DNA of 31,751 nt from Clostridium sp. AM49-4BH (GCF_003478335.1 NZ_QUFB01000034.1:1-31751), one strand, 5' to 3'. Positions 1-8,266 are shown, numbered from the stretch's first letter. Notes: generated by a model from the sequence alone, not told the origin. Program-made: numbers and translations.

Positions 1-113
1 CAAACATCCGGAAATGTCTTCTCATCAATTTTAACCGATGCCGCATCTGCTGTTCCTCCTGCAAAGCAGGCGATTCCTATCGCTGCTATTGTACTTAAGA
101 TTAATTTTTCCAT
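1..113 (-). CDS. Secreted protein, N-terminal fragment (possibly leucine-rich repeat type)
   Basis: Only the first 37 codons are inside the window; the gene runs off the left edge. The start begins MEKLILSTIAAIGIACFAGG and reads as a signal peptide: one Lys, a hydrophobic core and a small-residue stretch ending near TADAA. The mature part begins SVKIDEKTFPDV. The phrase IDEKTFPD is common just after the signal peptide of secreted leucine-rich repeat proteins of Lachnospiraceae, but 37 residues cannot prove the family. A purine-rich site (AGGAAGGAG) lies about 16 nt upstream of the ATG, rather far, so the start is likely but not certain. Secretion is well supported and function is not. Confidence 0.6.
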   Translation of the reverse strand, partial: MEKLILSTIAAIGIACFAGGTADAASVKIDEKTFPDV

Positions 114-413
114 TGGATCATAATGATCACTCCTTCCTGCTATTATGAAATTTTTGTTTTCCTTATACCGCAACATAGCAGCATAAGGGATATTACTTTT
201 TTTGTCTTTGATACATTTAGTACACCAAATATTAATAACAAAATCAATAGTTTGAACGCAATCTTAAGAATTCTTAAGAATTATGTTTTTTATTTGTTTC
301 ATATGTTTTATTTTGTATTGTATGTTCTTTGACAGCATATCCTTGTTCGTGGTATTCTATTTTTGTGCTGATAAAGCAACATTTACGATCTAAGAAAGGA
401 TTGATATATTATT
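114..413. other. Divergent intergenic region with direct repeats
   Basis: This 300-base AT-rich region separates the divergent secreted-protein gene and the small membrane-protein gene. It holds two tandem copies of TCTTAAGAAT (262-271 and 272-281), which also form the 16-bp palindrome CTTAAGAATTCTTAAG at 263-278, and the promoter for the rightward gene at 329-358. I see no convincing gene; reading frames here lack a ribosome binding site and protein-like composition. Confidence 0.6.
329..358 (+). promoter_or_regulatory. SigA-type promoter for the small membrane-protein gene
   Basis: TTGACA at 329-334, an 18-bp spacer and TATTCT at 353-358. The -35 is consensus and the -10 matches 4 of 6. 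It lies 55 bases upstream of the ATG at 414. The tandem TTAAGAATTC repeats lie about 50 bp upstream of the -35, where an activator could bind. Confidence 0.6.
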
Positions 414-857
414 ATGCAAACGAGAAAAACAATTATTGCGGCTGCTTTAGTTTGGATGGCAGGCTTGCTTGGAATCATTCTTTTTCAAGATGTCTTTGCC
501 GGATCCCTGTTGGGCGCAGTTTTAGGTATACTGATGGTGATCGTCACACTGGCTGCTACCTATTTTATGGTGGATGGTATGCTCATGCTGAAACAACAGA
601 GCGAAGAACAGCAGGATTTACTGCAGCGAGCTTATCAAGATAAATTATTAGAATTAATGAGTCAGGAGATGGAACGTCTGAATGACAAAAAAGGCGAACC
701 TGCCACTATCGACGATGCTTCTTTCGAACAGTACAAAGAATCCATCAACAAAACTACGTTGCAGGCCGCCAAACTTATTGTGAAATATAATAAAAAATCA
801 ACAGAAGAGATCCATGATAAGCTGGATCAATTATTGGACAAAACCAAAACTTCTTAA
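414..857 (+). CDS. Small two-helix membrane protein of unknown function
   Basis: 147 residues. Two hydrophobic helices (about residues 7-27 and 32-54) joined by a short turn form an N-terminal hairpin in the membrane. They are followed by a charged, probably helical cytoplasmic tail rich in Glu, Gln and Lys (about 57-147). I do not recognise the family. The start is supported by AAAGGA 13-18 bases upstream and by the TTGACA/TATTCT promoter. Its last 27 bases overlap the end of the convergent transporter gene, so the two transcripts are antisense at their 3' ends and no terminator sits between the stop codons. Coding status is well supported; function is unknown. Confidence 0.8.
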   Translation: MQTRKTIIAAALVWMAGLLGIILFQDVFAGSLLGAVLGILMVIVTLAATYFMVDGMLMLKQQSEEQQDLLQRAYQDKLLELMSQEMERLNDKKGEPATIDDASFEQYKESINKTTLQAAKLIVKYNKKSTEEIHDKLDQLLDKTKTS

Positions 858-1772
858 TACAAAGATCCAAACGGTCAATGTTACCGCTGACAAAACTGTG
901 GTTGCGACCACAATACTAGAGGCAAGCTCTGCATCGCCATCCATGTTTTTTGCCATGATATAAGACGCCGGTGTGCAGGGCGATGCCAGCATGATAAGAA
1001 GTGCGATCAACTTTTGATCGCGAAATCCCATATATATGGCAAGTGGCATAAATACAGCAGCCAGACCGATCAACTTAATAAAGGATGCACCCAAGGTCGG
1101 CTTAATCTTTGCAAGTGCCTCTCTGCCACGAAATGTTGCACCGATCGAAATAAGTGCTAACGGCGAGGTCATAACTCCCATATTCGATATTGTCTTTTTA
1201 ACCATCCACGGAAATTTAATATTAAAAAATGATGCGATCATCCCAAGCACAATTCCAATGATGATCGGATTTGTCAACACGCCAATACACGCTTTGCGGA
1301 TGCCCTTTTTGTCTGCGTCACTGCTCGTAAAGGTCAAAATGATGACCGCAAAGATATTGTAAAGAGGGACAGATCCAATGATCATCAATGGTGCCATGCC
1401 GGAAGTCCCATATATGTTTTGAATAAAGGCAACACCTAAGATCGCCGCACTGCTGCGGTATGATCCCTGCACAAAAGCACCGACCATTGATTTGTCCGGC
1501 ATTAGCTTTGCCGCCAAAAACCAGATCACAACGATGGAAATCAGCGTTATAATAAAACAAAACCCTATGTACGGTGCATCAAAATTCTGTCGGATGTTAG
1601 TATCAGCCAGATCCAAAAAGATCATACAAGGCAGACAGGCTCTGAACACGAATTTATTGGATATGCTTGCAAAGTGCTCATCGATCAAGCCAATCTTGCA
1701 TAAAAGATTACCGATCACGATCACTGCAAATACCGGAACTGTCGCATTTAAGCTAAATATAAAACTACTCAT
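831..1772 (-). CDS. AEC-family (auxin efflux carrier-like) transporter
   Basis: 313 residues, normal length for the AEC family (bacterial MdcF and YfdV-like permeases), with about ten hydrophobic segments. Family-like features include an N-terminal segment with AVIVIGNLLCKIG, a conserved-looking NPIIIGIVLGM in the middle, LALISIGATF after it, and the SPCTPASYIMA stretch near the C terminus. Members move organic acids or related anions in bacteria; the substrate here cannot be read from sequence. The start has AGAGGAG 9 bases upstream. The gene is a single unit, convergent with the preceding small gene and divergent from trkA. Confidence 0.88.
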   Translation of the reverse strand: MSSFIFSLNATVPVFAVIVIGNLLCKIGLIDEHFASISNKFVFRACLPCMIFLDLADTNIRQNFDAPYIGFCFIITLISIVVIWFLAAKLMPDKSMVGAFVQGSYRSSAAILGVAFIQNIYGTSGMAPLMIIGSVPLYNIFAVIILTFTSSDADKKGIRKACIGVLTNPIIIGIVLGMIASFFNIKFPWMVKKTISNMGVMTSPLALISIGATFRGREALAKIKPTLGASFIKLIGLAAVFMPLAIYMGFRDQKLIALLIMLASPCTPASYIMAKNMDGDAELASSIVVATTVLSAVTLTVWIFVLRSFGFVQ

Positions 1773-1893
1773 CGTATTATCTCCTCTGTTCTTTTTCTAA
1801 TATAGCAAATCTATTTCCATAGATAATTTCTATAAATCGTATTCACCTATTTTTATTTGCTGCACCAATAACTGTACCACATAATACTTTATA

Positions 1894-1927
1894 GTGTCAA
1901 AAATAGAGAATTGTGCTATACTATAAT
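1894..1927 (+). promoter_or_regulatory. Probable promoter of trkA-trkH
   Basis: GTGTCA at 1894-1899, a 17-bp spacer and TATACT at 1917-1922. An overlapping TATAAT lies at 1922-1927. The region sits 60-90 bases upstream of the preferred trkA start. The -35 is weak (4 of 6), so the assignment is moderate. I see no c-di-AMP riboswitch in the short leader. Confidence 0.45.
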
Positions 1928-1986
1928 TTACGCAAGGGACAATGTCGTTTTCTCGCAGGAATTAAATGAAAGAATGGAGAATAGAG

Positions 1987-3375
1987 ATGGCAAAGAAAAG
2001 TTTAACCCGCAGAGGGTTAAAAATTATTGTTGTTGGCTGTGGTAAAGTCGGCGAAACGCTCACCGACCAGCTAACCAGAGAAGGGCATGAAGTCACTTTG
2101 ATTGACAAAGATCCCACTAAAGTCCATGACCTGACAAACATGTATGATGTAATGGGCATTGTTGGAACAGGTGCAAGTTACAGTGTACAGATGGAGGCAG
2201 GCATTGAGAGCGCAGACCTGTTGATCGCTGTCACCGAATCTGACGAGCTCAATCTGCTGTGCTGTACTGTTGCAAAACGCGTCGGCGATTGCTCTGCAAT
2301 TGCCCGTGTAAGAACTCCGGAATACAGTGAAGAAATCCCTTATTTACGTGAGAAACTAGGACTTGCGCTGATCATTAACCCGGAGCAAGCAGCTGCAAAT
2401 GAGGCAGCGCGATTACTCTACCTGCCTACTGCCTTGGAAGTTCACTCTTTTGCTCATGGTCAGGCCGAGATCGTAAAGTTTAAGCTTGCTGAAAATAATA
2501 CAATGAATCAGAAATCGATTGCAGACTTGGGTCGTACCGGACTTCTCGACCGTATCGTCATTTGCGGCGTAGAACGCGATGGCGAAATGACGATCCCAGC
2601 CGGAGATTTTATCTTTGAAGAGGGAGATATGGTTTCTTTCGTTGCCGCTCAACATGACGCGAAGAATTTTATGCGACGCATTGGACTTCCTACCAATCAG
2701 GTGCGTGACACAATGATCGTCGGCGGTGGCAAAGCTGCTTATTATCTGGCAAAATGCTTACTGGATGTCGGTATCGAAGTCAAAATGATCGAGCGAAACC
2801 GCGCCCGTTGTGAAGAGTTGGCTGTGATGCTTCCGGATGCGATCATTATTAATGGCGATGGCACAGATACCGAACTTCTTAAGGAAGAAGGCATTGAGCA
2901 TGTAGAATCCTTTGTCTCTCTGACTGGAATTGATGAGGAAAATGTGCTTCTGACGCTTCATGCCAGAAACGTATCGGATGCCAAAGTAGTTACGAAGATT
3001 AACCGCTCCAACTTCAAAACCGTGATCAACGAACTGGATCTGGGAAGTGTTGTGTATCCAAGACATATTACTTCTGAAACGATCATTGCCTACGTGCGCG
3101 CAAAACGTGCTTCGCTAAACAGCAACGTAGAAACTGTATACAATTTGTTTGATTCTCGTGCGGAAGCAGTGGAATTTTTGGTGAAAGAAGAATGTGAAGT
3201 AACCGGCAAACCTTTAATGGAACTGAAACTCAAGAAGGATCTTTTGGTTTCGTGTATTTTTCGCAATGGCGAAATCATCATGCCATCCGGTAATGACTGC
3301 ATTATGGTCGGCGATGCCGTATTGATCGTAACTGCACACACCGGACTGGGCGATCTGCAGGATATTCTGGCATAA
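1987..3375 (+). CDS. trkA: Trk potassium uptake regulatory subunit TrkA
   Basis: 462 residues from this start. TrkA is the cytoplasmic, nucleotide-binding gating ring of the Trk/Ktr potassium channel. The protein is a tandem duplication as in full-length TrkA: the first RCK_N domain begins at IIVVGCGKVG (Gly17, Gly19 and Gly22 are the dinucleotide-binding glycines), followed by an RCK_C domain. A second Rossmann fold begins near residue 240 at MIVGGGKAAYYLA, followed by a second RCK_C. I chose the ATG at 1987 because GGAG lies 6-7 bases upstream; an in-frame ATG at 1966 would add 7 residues (MKEWRIE) with a weaker site. It is followed after 81 bases by trkH, its membrane partner, so the pair forms one uptake system. 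Confidence 0.95.
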   Translation: MAKKSLTRRGLKIIVVGCGKVGETLTDQLTREGHEVTLIDKDPTKVHDLTNMYDVMGIVGTGASYSVQMEAGIESADLLIAVTESDELNLLCCTVAKRVGDCSAIARVRTPEYSEEIPYLREKLGLALIINPEQAAANEAARLLYLPTALEVHSFAHGQAEIVKFKLAENNTMNQKSIADLGRTGLLDRIVICGVERDGEMTIPAGDFIFEEGDMVSFVAAQHDAKNFMRRIGLPTNQVRDTMIVGGGKAAYYLAKCLLDVGIEVKMIERNRARCEELAVMLPDAIIINGDGTDTELLKEEGIEHVESFVSLTGIDEENVLLTLHARNVSDAKVVTKINRSNFKTVINELDLGSVVYPRHITSETIIAYVRAKRASLNSNVETVYNLFDSRAEAVEFLVKEECEVTGKPLMELKLKKDLLVSCIFRNGEIIMPSGNDCIMVGDAVLIVTAHTGLGDLQDILA

Positions 3376-3456
3376 ACGGCAAGATATACTGTGCCTGCGG
3401 CAATGTGCTGAAGCCCCAGAAAGGCTGGCTGGCATAGAAAGGAATGTAGATTTAAT

Positions 3457-4977
3457 ATGAATTATTCGGCTGTAAAATATATTTTATCGTATGTATTAAT
3501 GATTGAAGGTGCATTGCTCCTTTTTCCATTTATTGTTGGTGTCCTATATATGGAACAGAAAAGTGTATGGTATCTGCTGGTCGCAGTTATCTGCATTGTT
3601 CTGGGTGTGTTGGGAACACGTCATAAACCCAAAAATGCGATGTTTTATTTTAAGGAAGGCTGTCTGGCAACAGCCGCCAGTTGGATCACACTCAGTATTT
3701 TCGGTTCTCTCCCATTAATATTGACTGGTGAATATCCAAGTTACGTGGATGCACTGTTCGAAATCGTGTCCGGTTTTACGACCACAGGAGCGACGGTGTT
3801 GAGTGATGTGGAATGTCTGTGCCATGCAACACTTTTTTGGCGCGCATTTACACATTGGATCGGTGGTATGGGTGTACTCGTCTTTTTGCTGATGATCATT
3901 CCTATGAGTGGCGGCTCCAATATGAATCTGATGCGTGCGGAGAGCCCGGGGCCTTCCGTTGGCAAGCTGGTGCCGCATCTTAAATCCACGGCACAGATTT
4001 TGTATGTGATCTATTTTGGCATGACTGTCGTTCAGGTAATCCTGCTGTTGCTCGGCGGCATGTCTTTATTTGAAGCGATCACGACCTCATTTAGTGTCGC
4101 CGGTACTGGTGGATTTGGTATTAAAAATGATAGCATTGCAAGTTATTCTCCATATCTGCAATGGGTGATCACAATATTTATGCTGCTATTTGGTGTGAAT
4201 TTTAATGCCTATTATCTGTTACTGCTTCGCAAATGGAAAAATGCTCTGAAAATGGAGGAAGTTCGTTATTATTTTCTGATCATTGCAGTAGCGATCGGTA
4301 TTATCTTTTGCAATATTTTACAGATGGTTGGAAATGCAGCAGATGCATTGCGCCAGGCTTCTTTCCAGGTCGCTTCCATTATTACAACAACCGGCTATTC
4401 CACCGTTGACTTTAACTTATGGCCGCAATCTTCACGCACGATCATGGTGCTTTTGATGTTTATCGGTGCATGTGCAGGAAGTACCGGCGGCGGTATGAAA
4501 GTATCGCGTATCGTGATCTTATTTAAGACAGTTGGTAAGGAATTGCACTCCTATATCCATCCGAAAAGTATTCAGAAGGTTAAATTTGAAAAGAAACCGG
4601 TGGAACACGAAGTGCTGCGTGCAACGAATGTATATTTTATCACATATATAATCGTATTTGCCGTTTCAACCTTCCTGATCTCCTTTGAGGAAAAGGACTT
4701 GGTGACAACATTTACTTCTGTTGCAACAACACTCAACAATGTTGGCCCCGGATTGGAAAAAGTCGGCCCGATAGAAAATTTTGGAGCATTTACTCCTTTC
4801 AGCAAATGTGTCTTTATGTTTGATATGATCGCAGGCAGACTGGAGCTATTTCCACTGTTGATCCTATTTCATCCTGCGTTGTGGAAAGATACTCTATTTC
4901 ATCGTTCCAAAGACAAAAAATCCAGCCGACGGGTAACCGCTCCCGCTAAGGCGGCTAAGAAAAAAGCAAATAAATAA
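3457..4977 (+). CDS. trkH: Trk/Ktr potassium transporter membrane subunit TrkH
   Basis: 506 residues, the usual size. TrkH/KtrB proteins have four M1-P-M2 repeats, each giving one selectivity-filter glycine. All four filter segments are visible: SGFTTTGATVL near residue 105-115, VAGTGGFG near 215-222, ITTTGYST near 310, and NNVGPG near 430. The C terminus ends in a short Lys/Arg/Ala-rich cytoplasmic tail. AAAGGA precedes the ATG. trkA lies immediately upstream, and a strong intrinsic terminator lies 26 bases after the stop, so the unit ends here. The protein imports K+ together with TrkA. Identity is secure; whether it should be named TrkH, TrkG or KtrB is a matter of naming. Confidence 0.95.
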   Translation: MNYSAVKYILSYVLMIEGALLLFPFIVGVLYMEQKSVWYLLVAVICIVLGVLGTRHKPKNAMFYFKEGCLATAASWITLSIFGSLPLILTGEYPSYVDALFEIVSGFTTTGATVLSDVECLCHATLFWRAFTHWIGGMGVLVFLLMIIPMSGGSNMNLMRAESPGPSVGKLVPHLKSTAQILYVIYFGMTVVQVILLLLGGMSLFEAITTSFSVAGTGGFGIKNDSIASYSPYLQWVITIFMLLFGVNFNAYYLLLLRKWKNALKMEEVRYYFLIIAVAIGIIFCNILQMVGNAADALRQASFQVASIITTTGYSTVDFNLWPQSSRTIMVLLMFIGACAGSTGGGMKVSRIVILFKTVGKELHSYIHPKSIQKVKFEKKPVEHEVLRATNVYFITYIIVFAVSTFLISFEEKDLVTTFTSVATTLNNVGPGLEKVGPIENFGAFTPFSKCVFMFDMIAGRLELFPLLILFHPALWKDTLFHRSKDKKSSRRVTAPAKAAKKKANK

Positions 4978-5002
4978 GCGAATGGCATACAAAAGCAAAA
5001 CC

Positions 5003-5032
5003 GGCTTGCACCGTTACGGTGCAAGCCTTTTT
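5003..5032 (+). terminator. Intrinsic terminator of trkA-trkH
   Basis: A perfect 11-bp stem (GGCTTGCACCG 5003-5013, CGGTGCAAGCC 5017-5027) with a 3-base TTA loop, followed by TTTTT. On the other strand it is followed by GGTTTTGCTTTTG, so it may also stop the convergent flavo-diiron gene. Confidence 0.92.
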
Positions 5033-5104
5033 ACTAACACAGTTATCTAATAGGATTCCCATTGTCATTACAGTCCACTTCTGCTGTCATAACATAACCT
5101 ATAT

Positions 5105-6268
5105 CTACAGCATTGCATCTGCCAATGCTTCCAAATTCGGAATATCACTCTCTTTCAGTGTTGACTTGATCGTAACGACCGGATCTACGATCGTAATATT
5201 CTTCATCGGCTCTAAAATTGCTTTCATCGTGCGTGCCGCAGTTGGTCCCCAAGAACCATTCTCTACGATTCCAACTTTGCGATTCTGATATGCCTTGCTC
5301 TGCAAATGATGCAGGAAGTCCTGCATGCAAGGAAATACGCCGCCATCGTAACTTGCTGCTGCCACGATCATTCTGTCATAACGGAATGCGTCCTCTATTA
5401 CTTCTGCCATATCTTCTCGCGCAAGATCACTGACAACGACTTTTTCTGCACCCTTGCTGCGGAGGATTTCTGCAAGTTTCTCTGCTGCTTTACCGGTATT
5501 GCCATGAATAGACGCATATGCGATCAGGATACCTTTGCTTTCCGGCTCATAACTGCTCCAAGTATTGTAAAGATCCAAATAATATCCGAGATTTTCTGTC
5601 AAGATCGGTCCATGTAGCGGGCAGATTGTTGCAATATCAAGTCCGGCCGCTTTCTTTAACAAAGTCTGCACCGGTATTCCATATTTACCAACAATATTAA
5701 AGTAATATCTGCGTGCCTCACACGCCCAGTCCTCATTTTCAGTAAGAGACAGTGCACCAAATTTACCAAAACCATCTGCGGAGAACAGAATTTTTTCGCT
5801 GCTCTCATAAGTAACCATAACTTCCGGCCAGTGTACCATCGGTGCCATTACAAATGTCAATGTATGTGATCCCAAAGAAAGTGTATCACCTTCTTTAACT
5901 GTCAAAGTATGTCCCTCTAACGGCAGGTCAAAAAACTGTGGAAGCATCTGGAACGTTTTCGCATTTCCAACTAAAGTTACCTCCGGGTATAATTCTACCA
6001 AACGCGCAATGCTTCCGGCATGATCCGGCTCCAAATGCTGTATGATCAAATAGTCTACAGCACGACCGTCTAACGCTGCAGTCAAGTTCTTCTCCCACTG
6101 CTCCATGCCTCGCTTGTCCACCGTATCCATCAATGCAACCTTGTCATCCAAAATGACATAGGAATTATAAGAAACTCCTTTCGGTACTACATACTGACTC
6201 TCGAATAGATCGATCGTTGTATCGTCCACTCCAATGTATTTTACAGAATCTGAAAACTTAACACTCAT
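5105..6268 (-). CDS. Flavo-diiron protein (FprA family A-type flavoprotein)
   Basis: 387 residues. FDPs reduce O2 to water, or NO to N2O, protecting anaerobes from oxidative or nitrosative stress. The N-terminal half is a metallo-beta-lactamase fold with iron-ligand motifs: HLEPDHAGS (H-x-E-x-D-H), the histidine in VHWPEVM, an Asp in FSADGFGKF, and the histidine in CPLHGPI. The C-terminal quarter is flavodoxin-like, beginning ILIAYASIHGNTGKAAEKLA, whose SIHGNTG loop binds the FMN phosphate. No rubredoxin domain is fused, so an external electron donor is needed. I chose the ATG at 6268 because GGAGG lies 7-8 bases upstream; the longer frame adds 19 residues that do not look FDP-like. It stands alone, with a palindrome over its likely -10. 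Confidence 0.95.
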   Translation of the reverse strand: MSVKFSDSVKYIGVDDTTIDLFESQYVVPKGVSYNSYVILDDKVALMDTVDKRGMEQWEKNLTAALDGRAVDYLIIQHLEPDHAGSIARLVELYPEVTLVGNAKTFQMLPQFFDLPLEGHTLTVKEGDTLSLGSHTLTFVMAPMVHWPEVMVTYESSEKILFSADGFGKFGALSLTENEDWACEARRYYFNIVGKYGIPVQTLLKKAAGLDIATICPLHGPILTENLGYYLDLYNTWSSYEPESKGILIAYASIHGNTGKAAEKLAEILRSKGAEKVVVSDLAREDMAEVIEDAFRYDRMIVAAASYDGGVFPCMQDFLHHLQSKAYQNRKVGIVENGSWGPTAARTMKAILEPMKNITIVDPVVTIKSTLKESDIPNLEALADAML

Positions 6269-6314
6269 ATGTATCCTCCATTCTTGCCACAACGGGCTTA
6301 TATTTTTTCTGCCT

Positions 6315-6340
6315 CTATTATACACATCCTATGTGTAAAA
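6315..6340 (-). promoter_or_regulatory. Likely -10 and operator-like palindrome of the flavo-diiron gene
   Basis: On the minus strand the sequence TACACAT-agg-ATGTGTA (6321-6337) is a perfect 7-bp inverted repeat with a 3-bp spacer. Its right arm overlaps a consensus TATAAT -10 (about 6316-6321). No good -35 lies at 17 bp. A repressor bound here would block the promoter. The regulator cannot be named from this window. Confidence 0.45.
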
Positions 6341-6379
6341 TGCTACTAAAAATAATATGGAATTACCATGTATTTCCAT

Positions 6380-6431
6380 TTGACATCGTCATAAATTTGC
6401 TAACCGGTGGCACACTATAAATGTAACCGGT
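6380..6431 (+). promoter_or_regulatory. Repeat-bearing upstream region of the Ser/Asn-rich protein gene
   Basis: TTGACA at 6380-6385 is a consensus -35 without a good -10 at 17 bp; the nearest -10-like hexamer is TATAAA at 6416-6421. Two copies of TAACCGGT (6401-6408 and 6424-6431), about two helical turns apart, bracket that hexamer and look like paired regulator sites. A GTTAC-tct-GTAAC inverted repeat follows near 6444-6456. Confidence 0.35.
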
Positions 6432-6499
6432 TGATCATTATGGGTTACTCTGTAACGTTTTGCGGTGCCCATAAACACCTTACAGAAATGGAGATTATT

Positions 6500-6706
6500 A
6501 TGTCAAAAAAACAAACAAATCAGTCACCAAATTATGAGAACTGCTCTGACAGCACACAGAATTGCGGAAGCAACAATTCCTCTAACAAATCTTCTGCAAA
6601 GTCAAGCAACAAGAGCTCTAACAAATCTTCTAACAGCTCTTCCAACAAATCTTCCAACAAGGCTTCCGATCGTTCTTCTAATACGTCAAACGATTGTATG
6701 TACTAG
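6500..6706 (+). CDS. Small Ser/Asn/Lys-rich low-complexity protein
   Basis: 68 residues. The ATG has GGAG 6 bases upstream. The first 25 residues are mixed and contain two cysteines; the rest is built from irregular SSNKSS and NKSSNKS units and ends SNDCMY, with a third cysteine. There is no hydrophobic segment or signal peptide, so it should be cytoplasmic or released only on lysis or sporulation. Small Asn/Ser-rich proteins of this type occur in Clostridia and are sometimes discussed alongside spore-associated proteins, but I cannot assign a family. The frame continues upstream for 31 codons, but the internal start with its ribosome binding site is preferred. A strong hairpin about 100 bases downstream closes the unit. 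Confidence 0.62.
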   Translation: MSKKQTNQSPNYENCSDSTQNCGSNNSSNKSSAKSSNKSSNKSSNSSSNKSSNKASDRSSNTSNDCMY

Positions 6707-6800
6707 AGTGGGGATCTGTTCTACACAACATCAATTGTGCAGTGATCGCATTCTCGCAGATCATGTTTTCATTATAGGAAGCGAGAAGTTTTCTATAACG

Positions 6801-6858
6801 AAAAGCAGCAGTCAGGTTTCATGCAAACAACATGAAGCCTATCTGCTGTTTCTTTTTT
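6801..6858. terminator. Bidirectional terminator between the Ser/Asn-rich gene and trmB
   Basis: A stem of 16 base pairs (one G-U) with a 2x2 internal loop: CAGCAG (6806-6811) pairs with CTGCTG (6843-6848), and AGGTTTCATG (6814-6823) pairs with CATGAAGCCT (6831-6840), leaving a 7-base loop. It is followed by TTTCTTTTTT on the plus strand and by CTTTT on the minus strand, just past the trmB stop codon. Confidence 0.85.
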
Positions 6859-6860
6859 GT

Positions 6861-7511
6861 CTATCGGTGTGCTCTGAATTTACAGATTGGATTGCCTAGA
6901 GCATAAAATTTCTGCTCATATTCCGTCATAATATTATCTGCTGCCGGTCCATTTTCATGTAAATGATAGGATACATAATCGGCATGCCAGCCCGCTTCCT
7001 GAAGCTGCTCGAGTGAGAAATCAAATAATGGGCGATTGTCTGTCTTAAATTCAACGACACCAGCCCGCTGCAGGATCTGATCGTATCTTGACAAAAATGT
7101 AGTCGAGGTCAAACGACGCTTTGCATGACGATCCTTTGGCCATGGATCTGAAAAATTGAGATATATCCTGCCAACCTCGCCCGGCTCAAAATAATCGGTA
7201 ATTTCTTCCGCATCCATTCTCATAAAAAGCAGATTATCTAATGCAAGCTCCTCTCTTTTGTCAATGGCGCGAATCAATACACTGGAATATTTTTCAATAC
7301 CTATATAATTAATGTTCGGATTCTGCTGTGCCAACGTCGTAATAAACTGACCCTTTCCCATGCCAATCTCTATGTGTATCGGATGGTCATTATGAAAATA
7401 CTCACGATTCCAACGTCCCTTGAAATCAGCTCCATCCGTACCATCCGTCTGTATCGTATACGGATCCGCCAAAATTCTTTCGTCAGCTCCTTTTATATTT
7501 CGTAATCTCAT
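6861..7511 (-). CDS. trmB: tRNA (guanine-N7-)-methyltransferase TrmB
   Basis: 216 residues, normal for bacterial TrmB, which uses S-adenosylmethionine to make m7G46 in the variable loop of tRNAs. The SAM-binding motif I is IEIGMGKGQFITTLA, and the TrmB signature NFSDPWPKDRHAKRRL is present, with the conserved DPWPK and RR. The fold is a Rossmann-like methyltransferase acting in the cytoplasm. The start ATG overlaps the stop codon of the upstream PHP-domain gene by 4 bases (ATGA), so the two are translationally coupled. A tRNA-Gly gene lies upstream of the pair, a fitting neighbour, though two terminator hairpins separate them. Confidence 0.96.
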   Translation of the reverse strand: MRLRNIKGADERILADPYTIQTDGTDGADFKGRWNREYFHNDHPIHIEIGMGKGQFITTLAQQNPNINYIGIEKYSSVLIRAIDKREELALDNLLFMRMDAEEITDYFEPGEVGRIYLNFSDPWPKDRHAKRRLTSTTFLSRYDQILQRAGVVEFKTDNRPLFDFSLEQLQEAGWHADYVSYHLHENGPAADNIMTEYEQKFYALGNPICKFRAHR

Positions 7512-8266
7512 ACTTCCTCCATTTGCTCGATAATTGTAATTTCCTGCGCCATGCTGCGGAGCATCTGTTCTCCAACGTTGGACCGCTTGATCTGCTCCGG
7601 ACTGTGTGCATCTATTCCGATAATTGCTTTATTTTGCACTTTGCCCGCAATATCCAAGAAGCGTTTGCTCGGATAATGTCTGCCATCAACAGCACCAAGC
7701 ATATTTAACTCGATCGGGCGGTCATGTTCTTTTAAATACTGACAAAGTCTTGTCATGTGCCGCTCATAAATCGCTGCATTTCCAACATAATTAATGAGAT
7801 CCGGGTGAGCCAAATACAGATATCTGCCGGACTCGAGCCCTGCAATAACGGTATCCACATAGTTCTGTAACGTTGTTTCATCCGTTGTCGGCGCACCGGT
7901 ATAAACTCCGTCGCGTTCCTGCTTCAGAAAATGCTGACCCAATATCATATAGTCGATCGGATATGGTGCAAGTAATTCATCCTGCGCTTCGATCAGATCC
8001 GGCATATGTTCCGTTTCAAAGCCGATCAAAATTCGAATATTATTGCGATATTCTGTTCGCAGTCTCTGCATAGAATCCACATATTCTTCAACCTGATCCG
8101 CTCTCATACGGATTCCGGACACAAAATCATCTTTATAGACCCATGGGCAATGGTCCGAAAAGCCCAGCACCTGTATCCCTGCTGCAATGGCAGCCTCAAC
8201 ATACTCGCGGTCTTCACCTACTGCATGCTGACAGCGTTTGGTGTGCGTATGATAATTTGCATACAT
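7508..8266 (-). CDS. PHP-domain phosphoesterase (histidinol-phosphatase-like)
   Basis: 252 residues. PHP-domain proteins are metal-dependent phosphoesterases. The N-terminal metal motif is NYHTHTKRCQHA (H-x-H plus a later His); GFSDHCPW, GFETEHMPD, ILGQHF, LAHPDLI and GIDAHSP carry further conserved His, Asp and Glu ligands. This arrangement and length match histidinol-phosphatase of the HisK/PHP type, but no histidine biosynthesis gene is near, so the substrate is uncertain. I chose the ATG at 8266, with AAGGAA about 8 bases upstream. The frame is open further upstream only because the 45-bp terminator repeat happens to be a multiple of three. It overlaps trmB by 4 bases. Confidence 0.88.
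   Translation of the reverse strand: MYANYHTHTKRCQHAVGEDREYVEAAIAAGIQVLGFSDHCPWVYKDDFVSGIRMRADQVEEYVDSMQRLRTEYRNNIRILIGFETEHMPDLIEAQDELLAPYPIDYMILGQHFLKQERDGVYTGAPTTDETTLQNYVDTVIAGLESGRYLYLAHPDLINYVGNAAIYERHMTRLCQYLKEHDRPIELNMLGAVDGRHYPSKRFLDIAGKVQNKAIIGIDAHSPEQIKRSNVGEQMLRSMAQEITIIEQMEEV

Noticed and set aside
123..332. A 69-codon open frame in the left intergenic region
   Set aside because: Phe/Tyr-rich AT-driven translation with no ribosome binding site, overlapping a promoter and palindrome.
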